From a virus, in the IMG/VR virus record IMGVR_UViG_3300048999_000087, positions 1 through 29,712 of that record: a DNA stretch of 29,712 nucleotides; one strand, written 5' to 3'. Positions 22,115 to 28,828 of the stretch are shown here, in pieces. The notes beneath the pieces were generated by a model. It worked only from the letters and a program-made list of their open reading frames with translations. It was not told the origin of the DNA and did no database searches. Both the position numbers and the translations under genes were made by a program. The number at the start of each line of letters is the position of its first letter. The stretch's first letter is position 1.

Positions 22115-23194
22115 ATGCGAGCCGACCACTGTCACATCGCCCGCGAGGTCTCGCCGGCCGCAGCGTCCGCGTTGTGGCTGGTCACGCACCGGCGCTGGTA
22201 TCTCGTGCCGCTGCAGGACGGCGGCAAATTCCCCCGCGGCGGGTGCCAGGCGTGCAAGCCCGGCCGCGCCGACCATGTCGCCGCCGAGTGCCCGTGCCTG
22301 GCCGCCGACCCGGTATCGCTGTGCCACGGGATCTACGCCGCCAGCAACGACCCGACCGTGACCCGGTTTCGGGCCGCGCTGTACCCGCACGCGAGTTGGG
22401 CCGTGCACTGCGGCGCCTCGGGCCTGCTCGGTGTGGACATCGACTGCAAGCCCGGGCTGATCGCGCCCGAGCAGCCGCTGCCCGGGCGGGAGTGGACGGC
22501 CGCGCTGGCGCCGACCAGCGGCGTCGACTGCTTCGGCCAGCTGGCACCCGAGGCCCAGCAGGCGATCGCCGAGCGGGACACGCTGACTGTCCAGACACCC
22601 TCGGGCGGGCTACACCTGATCTACGCCGCCGAGGCCGGCCGGTGGAAAACCAGCAGCGGCCGGGTCCGCACGGACGGCCAGATGGCCGCCGGGGCCCTGG
22701 CCTGGCAAGTCGACGTCAAGGCCCGGGGCGGCTACCTGCTCATCCCGGGCAGTGCGACCGCGGCCGGCACCTACCGGCGGATCAGCGCCGGCCACGACCC
22801 GGCACCACTGCCCGCATGGCTGGCCGGCGAGCTACGCCGCACCGGCCACGACGCGACCGACCAGCCGCAGCGCACGACCACGATCACCCGGCCGGCCGCC
22901 GCATCCCGGGCCCTGGCCGCAGCCGAAGACCGCAACCAGCGCTACGCCGCCGCGGCACTGGAGTCGGCGTGCGCCGAGCTGGCCGGGATGGAACCCAACA
23001 GCGGCCGCAACCGGAAGCTGTACCGATCAGCCTCGCGGCTGGCCGGCATGGCCGACGCCGGCTGGATCGACCGCGGCGAGGTCGAGGCCGCCCTGGCCGA
23101 CGCCGCGCGACAGGCCCGACTACCCGCCGGGGAAATCAGCTACGCGATCGCCTCAGGCTTCCGGTCGCCGCGACGGGTGGACGGTGCGCGATGA
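22115..23194 (+). CDS. Bifunctional primase-polymerase (prim-pol, AEP superfamily)
   Basis: The 359-residue protein has the archaeo-eukaryotic primase core of plasmid and phage prim-pols. Asp108 and Asp110 in GLLGVDIDCK are the metal-binding DxD. His167 in VQTPSGGLHLIY is the nucleotide-binding motif, followed by DVKARGGYLLIPGSATAAGTYR. A Cys-rich insert near the N-terminus (Cys44, Cys47, Cys59, Cys61) may bind zinc. The C-terminal 90 residues form a helical domain (AAEDRNQRYAAAALESACAELAGM...) common in actinobacterial prim-pols. It would synthesise primers, and perhaps DNA, for element replication. Its stop overlaps the helicase start, so the two are probably made together. Confidence 0.88.
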   Translation: MRADHCHIAREVSPAAASALWLVTHRRWYLVPLQDGGKFPRGGCQACKPGRADHVAAECPCLAADPVSLCHGIYAASNDPTVTRFRAALYPHASWAVHCGASGLLGVDIDCKPGLIAPEQPLPGREWTAALAPTSGVDCFGQLAPEAQQAIAERDTLTVQTPSGGLHLIYAAEAGRWKTSSGRVRTDGQMAAGALAWQVDVKARGGYLLIPGSATAAGTYRRISAGHDPAPLPAWLAGELRRTGHDATDQPQRTTTITRPAAASRALAAAEDRNQRYAAAALESACAELAGMEPNSGRNRKLYRSASRLAGMADAGWIDRGEVEAALADAARQARLPAGEISYAIASGFRSPRRVDGAR

Positions 23195-24939
23195 GCGAAA
23201 ACGTGATCCCGCTGCGCACCGAGGCCGACACGGTCGCCGGGCTGCAGGCAACGGCCCGCGCGCAAGGCGCCGACTCCCGAGCCGCCGAGATCATCGCCGA
23301 CCACGTCGTGCGCGGCCGTTTTCGCTGGACGCCGGCACTGGGCTGGCTGCAGTGGGATGGCTGCCGCTGGTCGATCGACGAAGCCGCCGAGGCCGCGCTG
23401 ATCGAGGCCGTACGGCAGTTCGCCGACGACACCGAGCGGGACTACCGTGCACGCGCCGGATCGGCGCAGCTGCGCGAGTCCGCCCTGATCGACACCGTGC
23501 GGGCGCGGGCCGGCCTCGACCCGCTGGCTGTGCTCGACCGAAAAGAGGTCGAACGGCTGATCGAGAACAAGGGCACCCCGGACGAGCGCAAGACCTGGCA
23601 GCAGATCACGCGGGACCTGACCGAGGCGCGCACGCAAGCCGACATCTGGCTGAACCTGCTCAACGTCAAGAAGCTGCAGGCCGTCGTGACGCTGTGCCGT
23701 GGCATGGACGGCGTACGGACCCGCACGACCGATCTGGACGCTCACCCGGACCTGCTCAACGTCCGAAACGGTGTCGTTGACCTGCGGACCGGTGAGCTGA
23801 GACCGAGCGACCCTGATCTACTCATGACGCGGGTGGCGGGCGTCGACTACATACCCAGCATGAGGGCGCCGCGGTGGACGAAGGCGCTTGAGGCCGTGCA
23901 TCCCGGCTGTCTGGAATGGTTCCAGCTCAAGATCGGGCAGTCCGCCACGGGCTATACGCCGACCGACGACACCATGGTGATCAGCCACGGGGGTGGCGAG
24001 AACGGCAAAACGGCCGTCATGACGGCGATTCGCCGCGCTCTCGGCGACTACGCCCGCACGATCTCCCACCGCGTGCTGATCGCTCAGCCCGGACAGCACC
24101 CCACCGAGCTGATGGACCTTCGCGGGTGCCGGCTCGCGCTGCTTGAGGAGACCCCCGAAGAGGGTCGCCTCGACACGCACCGGATCAAGGAGACCGTTGG
24201 CACGCCCGAGATCGAGGCTCGGCGGATGCGGCGCGACCCGGTGACCTTCACGACCAGCCATACGCTGTGGGTCAACACGAACTTTCGCCCGCAGGTTGAC
24301 TCAACCGACCATGGCACCTGGCGACGGCTACAGGAAATGCCCTGGCCGTTCACGTTCGTCAAGCCTGGCCGGCCGCTGACCACCGACGCGCACCGGGCCG
24401 GCGATCCGAGGCTCAAGCCGGCTTGTGAGCGTGACCCGCGCATCTGGCAAGCCGCACTCTCGTGGATCGTCGAGGGCGCGGTCGCATGGTTCGCCGGTGG
24501 CGAGGTCGGGTCAGACGCCCCGGCGCCGGTCGTCGAGGCCACGGCTGAATGGCGCTCAAGCACTGACGTTGGGTTCCAATTCGCCGCCGAGCAGCTGGTC
24601 GCCGACCCGGCGGCGTTCATCACAGCCGAGGTCATGCGTCGGGAGTTTTCCGCGTTCCTGGCCGCGCAGGGCAAGCGCGACTGGTCAGCGCAGACGCTGA
24701 ACACGCGGCTACCCGCATCACTGGCCGCTGCCGGCATCGTGGTCAGCGCGGTGCCGACGAAGCCAGCGAAGATCCGCCAGGGCGATACCGAATCGCGGCC
24801 GGCCGGTCGCGACGAACACTGGATCGAGGCCGACTATCCAGCGCCGGTCGGCAACGCGCCAGGCAAGCTGCAGCGCATATGGCGCGGCGTGCGATTCAAA
24901 ACAGCCACCGAGGCAGCCAGTCACCTCCGGCTGGTCTGA
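23191..24939 (+). CDS. SF3 replicative helicase (phage/plasmid primase D5/P4-like C-terminal type)
   Basis: ATG at 23191 overlaps the prim-pol stop (ATGA); the open frame runs further upstream but overlaps prim-pol and is not coding. The 582-residue protein has an N-terminal D5N-like helical domain (about 60-225, DLDAHPDLLNVRNGVVDLRTGEL). An SF3 AAA+ motor follows: Walker A GGGENGKT (267-274), Walker B-type LALLEE (315-320) and a motif C with LWVNTNFRP (359-367). The C-terminus (about 450-582) includes a winged-helix-like region. It would unwind the origin and work with prim-pol. Such pairs drive replication of actinobacterial phages, plasmids and AICEs. Confidence 0.9.
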   Translation: MSENVIPLRTEADTVAGLQATARAQGADSRAAEIIADHVVRGRFRWTPALGWLQWDGCRWSIDEAAEAALIEAVRQFADDTERDYRARAGSAQLRESALIDTVRARAGLDPLAVLDRKEVERLIENKGTPDERKTWQQITRDLTEARTQADIWLNLLNVKKLQAVVTLCRGMDGVRTRTTDLDAHPDLLNVRNGVVDLRTGELRPSDPDLLMTRVAGVDYIPSMRAPRWTKALEAVHPGCLEWFQLKIGQSATGYTPTDDTMVISHGGGENGKTAVMTAIRRALGDYARTISHRVLIAQPGQHPTELMDLRGCRLALLEETPEEGRLDTHRIKETVGTPEIEARRMRRDPVTFTTSHTLWVNTNFRPQVDSTDHGTWRRLQEMPWPFTFVKPGRPLTTDAHRAGDPRLKPACERDPRIWQAALSWIVEGAVAWFAGGEVGSDAPAPVVEATAEWRSSTDVGFQFAAEQLVADPAAFITAEVMRREFSAFLAAQGKRDWSAQTLNTRLPASLAAAGIVVSAVPTKPAKIRQGDTESRPAGRDEHWIEADYPAPVGNAPGKLQRIWRGVRFKTATEAASHLRLV

Positions 24940-24961
24940 CGCGGCCAGCTAGCGGCCGACG

Positions 24962-24994
24962 ACGGGCGTCCCCATTCCGGGGGCGCCCGTTTTT
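24962..24994 (+). terminator. Rho-independent terminator after the helicase gene
   Basis: Arms 24962-24973 and 24979-24990 pair over 12 bp with one G-U, a 5-nt loop, and a run of five T (24990-24994). It lies 23 bases after the helicase stop and is the most classical plus-strand terminator in the window. Confidence 0.92.
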
Positions 24995-25090
24995 CGTCGC
25001 TCGCACTGCTCCATACGGGTGACGCGGCCAAGATCAAACCGCCACCCCGCTTTTCGGCACTTCATCGGCCCTGACCTGCGGAAACGCCGC

Positions 25091-25214
25091 CAGGTTACGG
25101 AGGTTACGACTTCGCTGGTTTACCTCTCCCGTACGTACGCGGGCGCGCGGCCGCCCGCGCGCTCACGTGCCTGCAGGAAGGGTTAACCAGGCTGGTCGTA
25201 ACCTCCGTAACCTG
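25091..25214. repeat. Large inverted repeat with GTAC and GC palindromes; candidate replication origin
   Basis: Arms 25091-25110 and 25195-25214 are a perfect 20-bp inverted repeat. Each arm contains two direct copies of AGGTTACG at 9-bp spacing. Past a 4-bp mismatch the symmetry continues (CTGGTTTACC at 25115-25124 against GGTTAACCAG at 25181-25190). The 56-bp centre holds CGTACGTACG and a GCGCGCGG/CCGCGCGC hairpin. The block follows the replication genes and has no gene, as expected of an origin. Origin function is inference; a regulator site is the main alternative. Confidence 0.65.
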
Positions 25215-25520
25215 CCTGGTCAGAAGGCTGCGGGCCCGCTTCGGGCACTCGGCTGGCCGTCACTCGACTGGCCTAAAGAGGCCCCACTACCCCCGCCGGG
25301 CCGCACCTCAAGCCCGACACCGCCGGGGGTAGGGGGGCCTCGGTCCTCTCGTTCGGCTCTCTCGGGCCGCCAGCGCTGCCGAGAGCGGGCGAACCGGTGC
25401 GGGTCGGTGTCAGGCCACCCGCCGGGCCGCAGAGGCGATCTCAGGGCGCGTTCGGTTACCACCGGCCGCGCGGACCCGCCATGATTGCCCGGTCGGAGTC
25501 CAGACCGAACGGAGAAAGTC
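25215..25520. other. Non-coding block with two further inverted repeats
   Basis: No credible gene is seen between the large inverted repeat and 25521. Inverted repeat arms lie at 25278-25295 and 25324-25341 (18 bp, one mismatch, 28-nt loop). The right arm carries a G-rich run (GGGGGTAGGGGGG) that could form a G-quadruplex. A shorter hairpin pairs 25359-25365 with 25379-25385. The stretch from about 25440 to 25508 presumably holds the promoter of the next gene, but no clear -35/-10 pair stands out. Confidence 0.5.
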
Positions 25521-25688
25521 ATGCCGATCTACAGCGTCAACCAGGTCAAGGGCCGCGGGCCGCTGTGGCCGCACTGGGTGATTGCCGCCGCACTTGGGTT
25601 CGTGCTGTCGTTCGCGATCACGGACCAGGCCGCGCCGCCAGCTGGCGCCGCCACCACGGCGAGCACCTGCCAGGTCGCGGCCAGATAA
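25521..25688 (+). CDS. Small single-TM membrane protein
   Basis: The ATG follows ACGGAGAAAG at a good spacing. The 55-residue protein has a short N-terminal polar part (MPIYSVNQVKGRGPLW), one hydrophobic helix (about residues 17-34, PHWVIAAALGFVLSFAIT), and an Ala/Thr-rich C-terminus with one Cys. It is the first gene after the non-coding block. The function is unknown; small membrane proteins expressed early are common in phages and plasmids. Confidence 0.6.
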   Translation: MPIYSVNQVKGRGPLWPHWVIAAALGFVLSFAITDQAAPPAGAATTASTCQVAAR

Positions 25689-25767
25689 CCCGATCGGACG
25701 CTGCCGCGTGTGCACAGGTAGACTAGATTCGAGCGTGCAAGCACAGCCGATCAGGGAGGTAGACGCG

Positions 25768-25959
25768 ATGGCCAAGGTTCGCGGGTATGAACCACCGGCA
25801 CGCGGCAAGCGCGAATCGCAGAAGCGCTACTACGAACGGTGCGACCGCACGCCGGTGGTCATCCGCACGCCGGACGGCGGCCGGATCACGGTCGGCGCGG
25901 TGTCCGCAGCCGTCGTGCTCAAGAGCTACCCGGGCTCGACCGTCGAGAACTGCCAGTAA
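25768..25959 (+). CDS. Small basic protein, unknown function
   Basis: The ATG at 25768 has a strong AGGGAGG nine bases upstream, while longer frames to the left lack a ribosome site. The 63-residue protein is rich in Lys/Arg and Tyr at its N-terminus (MAKVRGYEPPARGKRESQKRYYERCD). It continues with beta-type sequence (PVVIRTPDGGRITVGAVSAAVVLKSYPG). It could bind nucleic acid, but no fold is recognised. The 79-bp gap before it contains TAGACT and TAGATT hexamers near 25722 that might be a -10 box. Confidence 0.62.
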   Translation: MAKVRGYEPPARGKRESQKRYYERCDRTPVVIRTPDGGRITVGAVSAAVVLKSYPGSTVENCQ

Positions 25960-26026
25960 CGACCAGCGCCCGGCCGGAGACCACCGCCGGCCGGGCGCCA
26001 CTTCCGCCGATAGGAAGGAATCCACC

Positions 26027-26482
26027 ATGTCAGACCAGATCCAGCAGCGCGACCAACAGGCGGTCGACGTCACGACCGGAGTGTCGCCCGAGGCCGTCGC
26101 TGCCGCCACTGCGGCGTTCGAAGGCGACCCGGTCGGCCTGCTTGACCTGTCCGATACCGACCGCGATGACGCGATCGCGATCCTGGGTGAGCTGCGCCGC
26201 GGCGTGCTCTGTCCGGGCCACGTCGGCCGCGGCACCGGCGATGTGTGCTGCATCTGCGACAAGCCGATCCCGGACGCCAAGCGGCGCAAGCCCGGCGATC
26301 GGCCCGAGCACCGGCACGACTGCCCGGCCTGCCAGCGATTCGCACCGCACGTGCACAACGTCGCCTGGCTGGTCGAGCAGCAGCAGCGGGCCGCCGGCCG
26401 CGAGCGCGACCTGCAGCGCGCCGATCAGGCCAGCCGGCCGGGCATCCCGTCGCGGCACCCGTTCCGGGAGTCGGGCGCATGA
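26027..26482 (+). CDS. Cys/His-rich protein, likely zinc-binding
   Basis: ATG at 26027 follows TAGGAAGGA. The 151-residue protein has an acidic helical N-terminus (about 20-60, PEAVAAATAAFEGDPVGLL...DAIAILGELRRG). A central metal-binding region then includes Cys62, His65, Cys74, Cys75, Cys77, His95, His97, Cys99, Cys102, His108 and His110. A helical C-terminus with a Gln-rich segment closes it. The Cys/His spacing (CPGH...CCICD...HRHDCPACQRF) suggests one or two zinc sites. The stop overlaps the next start, so the two Cys-rich proteins are coupled. No named family is recognised. Confidence 0.68.
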   Translation: MSDQIQQRDQQAVDVTTGVSPEAVAAATAAFEGDPVGLLDLSDTDRDDAIAILGELRRGVLCPGHVGRGTGDVCCICDKPIPDAKRRKPGDRPEHRHDCPACQRFAPHVHNVAWLVEQQQRAAGRERDLQRADQASRPGIPSRHPFRESGA

Positions 26483-26706
26483 GCGGCCAGCGTCCGGCAG
26501 CGTCCGACCACGGTCGGACCGGCAAGCCCGGCGAGCTGTGCACGTGCGGCCGGCCGGCCATCGTTGTGTGGGAGACCGAGCTGTTCGGCGAGGTCGGCTA
26601 CTGCGGCATACCGGGCATGACGCCGATCAGCCCGTGCCCGTTCTGCGGGGCGTCGCAGCCACATCGGGAGAAGTGCCCGCAGTACCGGCTGACGCCGGAG
26701 AGGTAA
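26479..26706 (+). CDS. Small zinc-ribbon-like protein
   Basis: ATG at 26479 overlaps the preceding stop (ATGA). The 75-residue protein contains CTCGRPA (Cys21, Cys23), Cys42, and CPFCG (Cys53, Cys56) followed by His62 and Cys66. The CPFCG knuckle is typical of phage zinc-ribbon proteins of the restriction-alleviation Lar type. The overall length also fits Lar-like proteins, but the match is too short to claim that role. A terminator follows 17 bases after the stop. Confidence 0.65.
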   Translation: MSGQRPAASDHGRTGKPGELCTCGRPAIVVWETELFGEVGYCGIPGMTPISPCPFCGASQPHREKCPQYRLTPER

Positions 26707-26723
26707 AGCCCAGTCAATTACCC

Positions 26724-26755
26724 AGCGGCCCGGCGGTTCAAACTGCCGGGCCGCT
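26724..26755 (+). terminator. Hairpin terminator after the zinc-ribbon gene
   Basis: Perfect 11-bp arms (26724-26734 and 26745-26755) enclose a 10-nt loop. The 3' flank is GTCATTTC, a weak T-rich tail. It closes the small transcription unit ending at 26706. Confidence 0.75.
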
Positions 26756-26999
26756 GTCATTTCAGGTCACTGCAAGAGGGCTTTTCACATTCCGTGCCGG
26801 GTGACTCTGCTCTGTATCCAGCAACCGGCCGCGCCGGCCAGTCTTCGGCTGGATCGGGCATCTGACCTGCGTTCGAGTGATACCGGGAGTAAAAACTAAC
26901 GGTCTGTCACTGCGCGCCCGCGCGCAAGCGTCACTCCCGTGGCCCAATTGTCGCCCGATTGGTGGCGTCACCTTCAATACGGTTTTACGGTGTCTCGCT
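26756..26999. other. Non-coding, lower-GC regulatory stretch with nested inverted repeats
   Basis: No supported gene. CGGGAGT at 26884-26890 pairs with ACTCCCG at 26933-26939. Between them TGCGCGC (26911-26917) pairs with GCGCGCA (26920-26926), so the arms are nested. CCAAT (26944-26948) and ATTGG (26958-26962) form a further small dyad. A UUCG-loop hairpin sits at 26838-26852. The local A/T content is higher than in neighbouring genes, as expected for promoters or operators of the next operon. Confidence 0.5.
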
Positions 27000-27410
27000 A
27001 TGGGTTATGGGTCGGGATCATCGGATACGGGCGAAAGGTCGGCTACGCGCAGCCCTCGGCGGCCGGCGCACGTGCCGGTGCCAGACATCGCCGCCGCTGC
27101 TGACGTGCTGGTCGCCGCGGGCTATCGGGTTGTGCGGCTGGCCGAACCGCCCGCCCTGCTCGGCACGCTGGCCCGGCACGGCTGGACGGCTGGCGTCTGG
27201 ATCGCTCCGTCTCAGCGTCTGGTCTGGCTGGCCCGTGGCCGCCACACCGTGTTTCGGTCCGCCGGCCGGCCGGTCGACCACACCTGGCAGCGGTTCAGCG
27301 TCAGTGGCGCGACCCGCCGCGCGTTAGCGCTCGCCCGCGAGTTGGACAGCAAGCCTGCCGCCGACCGGGAGGGCGAGAACACGTGGGACGGGAGACCAAG
27401 GACGACATAG
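27000..27410 (+). CDS. Small protein of unknown function with a TTA codon
   Basis: The start is uncertain: ATG at 27000 has no clear ribosome site, a GTG at 27072 is a shorter option, and the frame is open upstream to 26877. From 27000 the protein has 136 residues: a polar N-terminus, then an ordered alpha/beta part (DIAAAADVLVAAGYRVVRLAEPPALLGTLARHGWTAGVWIAPSQRLVWLARGRHTVFR). A basic helix (ATRRALALARELD) follows. Leu109 is coded by TTA (27324-27326), the only in-frame TTA I found in the window. I recognise no family. The end overlaps the next gene. Confidence 0.6.
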   Translation: MGYGSGSSDTGERSATRSPRRPAHVPVPDIAAAADVLVAAGYRVVRLAEPPALLGTLARHGWTAGVWIAPSQRLVWLARGRHTVFRSAGRPVDHTWQRFSVSGATRRALALARELDSKPAADREGENTWDGRPRTT

Positions 27411-27580
27411 CCGCCGACCGGGACCGGCTGACCGTCGAGCGGGACGCCGTGCTGGCGATCGTGCTCGGCGTGGCCCAGCGCGACCTCGCCGCCGAGATCG
27501 GCCGGCTCGGGCTGGCCGGCTATCTCGCCGACGACGGCCCGGCCGACGTTGAGCACGTCTCCGGCGAGGTCGAGCCGTGA
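27383..27580 (+). CDS. Small helical protein, unknown function
   Basis: GTG at 27383 has GGGAGG about 9 bases upstream and lies within the end of the previous gene. The 65-residue protein is mostly helical and charged (ETKDDIAADRDRLTVERDAVLAIVLGVAQRDLAAEIGRLGLAGYLADD), with spacing compatible with a short coiled coil. The stop overlaps the next start. I do not recognise the family. Its place suggests it belongs to the early gene block leading to the recombination genes. Confidence 0.6.
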   Translation: MGRETKDDIAADRDRLTVERDAVLAIVLGVAQRDLAAEIGRLGLAGYLADDGPADVEHVSGEVEP

Positions 27581-27867
27581 CCGCCCTGGTGGTCGCGCTG
27601 ATCGTCGTCGCCGCCGGTGTGCTGGCCGTGCTCGGGCTGGTCCTGGGCCTGGTGCTGCTGCGTCGGGCCCGCCCCGGTGCGCATTCCCGTGCCGGCGAGG
27701 ACGACCCGCTGACGGCCGCGACCGTGCCGAACCTGGCTGAGCTGGCCGCCGCGGTCGAGCGGCCCGGCCGGCATCGGGCCCGTGGCCGGCTGGTGCCGGT
27801 GTGGACATCGCGCGGCGTGCGGTTGCGCCGCGAGCCCGAGGACAACGCAGAGATTGAGGATCCGTGA
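27577..27867 (+). CDS. Small single-TM membrane protein
   Basis: GTG at 27577 overlaps the previous stop (GTGA). The 96-residue protein begins with a strong hydrophobic helix (about residues 3-28, ALVVALIVVAAGVLAVLGLVLGLVLL) followed by Arg residues, so the C-terminal 65 residues are likely cytoplasmic. That part is polar and basic (ERPGRHRARGRLVPVWTSRGVRLRREPEDN). The function is unknown. The stop overlaps the start of a zinc-ribbon gene. Confidence 0.62.
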   Translation: MTALVVALIVVAAGVLAVLGLVLGLVLLRRARPGAHSRAGEDDPLTAATVPNLAELAAAVERPGRHRARGRLVPVWTSRGVRLRREPEDNAEIEDP

Positions 27868-28037
27868 AGGACCCGTGCCATCAGGTCGCCTGCCCGAGCT
27901 GCGGCCGCCCGCATATCCAGGTGGTCAAGCGCACCGGCTGCCTGGTGTTTCACTACGACCGCCGCGACAAGCACCTGCGGCAGCCGTGCCCGGGTAGCGG
28001 CACCCGATACGAACCCAGGAGCGCGATCATGCCGTGA
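27864..28037 (+). CDS. Very small zinc-ribbon-like protein
   Basis: GTG at 27864 overlaps the previous stop, and the TGA at 28035-28037 overlaps the exonuclease GTG. The 57-residue product has Cys5, His6, Cys10 and Cys13 (CPSCGRPH), His17, Cys26, His30 and Cys42. The paired Cys and His motifs suggest one zinc site. It is tightly coupled to the exonuclease gene on its 3' side. Function is unknown; the coupling hints at a DNA-related role. Confidence 0.62.
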   Translation: MKDPCHQVACPSCGRPHIQVVKRTGCLVFHYDRRDKHLRQPCPGSGTRYEPRSAIMP

Positions 28038-28828
28038 CACGCCTGGCCCCGCCGATCCGGCGGGTCAACCACGGTAAGGGACACCGTTACGTCGACAGCC
28101 AGGGTCAGCGGGTGCCCGGCGTGACGTCGATCATCGGTGACGGACTACCCCGGCCCGCGCTGATCAATTGGGCGGCGAACACGACGGCAGAGTGCGCCGT
28201 GGATCGCTGGGATGAGTTGGCCGAACTGCGGCCGGCCCAGCGACTCAAGGCCCTGCAGCAGGCCCGGTTCACCGCCCGCGACGCCGCGGCCCGGCGCGGC
28301 ACGGAAGTGCACCAGCTCGCCGAGCGGCTGGTGGCCGGCGGCGAGGTCGAGCTGCCCGAGGCGATCGCCGGCCACGTCGAGGCATACGCGGCGTGGCTGG
28401 ACGCCTGGCAGGTGCAGCCGGTGGTCGTCGAGGGTGTGTGCATCAGCTACCGGCACGGCTACGCCGGCACGTTCGACCTGATCGCCGACCTACTCGACGT
28501 CGAGGACCCGCGCCGGACGGTGCGCTGGCTGCTGGATCTCAAGACGTCCCAATCTGGCGTGTTCGGCGAGACCGCCCTGCAGCTGGCGGCATACCGCTAC
28601 GCCGAAGCGTTCCGGCCGGCCGGCGGTGACGCCGAGGTCGAGGTGCCGGAGGTCGAGCAGACCGGTGTGGTGCACGTGACCGCGGACGGCGCGCACCTGG
28701 TGCCGGTACAGGCCGGTCCCGTGCAGTACCGGCAGTTCCTGTACGTGCAACAGGTCGCCGAGTTCTGCGAGTCCTCGCGGGACCTGGTCGGCACGCCGCT
28801 GCCCGCGCCGGGGCGTGATGCGGCATGA
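28034..28828 (+). CDS. Cas4/RecB-like PD-(D/E)XK exonuclease
   Basis: GTG at 28034 overlaps the previous stop. The 264-residue protein carries the RecB/Cas4-type nuclease motifs: His93 in RRGTEVHQLAERL, Glu133 in VVEGVCIS, Asp148 in YAGTFDLIADL, Asp168-x-Lys170 in WLLDLKTS, and Gln183 in ALQLAAYRYA. Such enzymes degrade DNA ends to make single strands for phage recombination. The next gene, a RecT-like annealing protein, overlaps it (ATGA), so exonuclease and annealing protein are likely made together, like lambda Exo-Bet. There are no iron-sulphur cysteines of the kind seen in true Cas4. Confidence 0.85.
   Translation: MTRLAPPIRRVNHGKGHRYVDSQGQRVPGVTSIIGDGLPRPALINWAANTTAECAVDRWDELAELRPAQRLKALQQARFTARDAAARRGTEVHQLAERLVAGGEVELPEAIAGHVEAYAAWLDAWQVQPVVVEGVCISYRHGYAGTFDLIADLLDVEDPRRTVRWLLDLKTSQSGVFGETALQLAAYRYAEAFRPAGGDAEVEVPEVEQTGVVHVTADGAHLVPVQAGPVQYRQFLYVQQVAEFCESSRDLVGTPLPAPGRDAA

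Noticed and set aside
22039-23190. Upstream extension of the helicase open frame
   Set aside because: It overlaps the prim-pol gene, which has catalytic motifs in its own frame; the extension is Arg/Pro-rich shadow sequence and the ATGA overlap marks the real start.
25091-25214. Phage attachment site or insertion-sequence ends
   Set aside because: No integrase or transposase is adjacent, there are no target duplications, and the repeat follows replication genes.
25167-25484. 105-residue plus-strand open frame in the non-coding block
   Set aside because: It crosses the inverted repeats, has Pro/Arg-rich content and no domain; a shadow of the GC-rich structure.
26762-26977. 71-residue minus-strand open frame in the gap before 27000
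   Set aside because: No ribosome site or recognisable composition; it spans the nested inverted repeats and the lower-GC part, which suits regulation better.
27864-28037. Possible non-coding gap between 27867 and 28034
   Set aside because: A 57-codon frame with overlaps at both ends and a Cys/His zinc pattern fills it exactly, so I annotated it as a gene.
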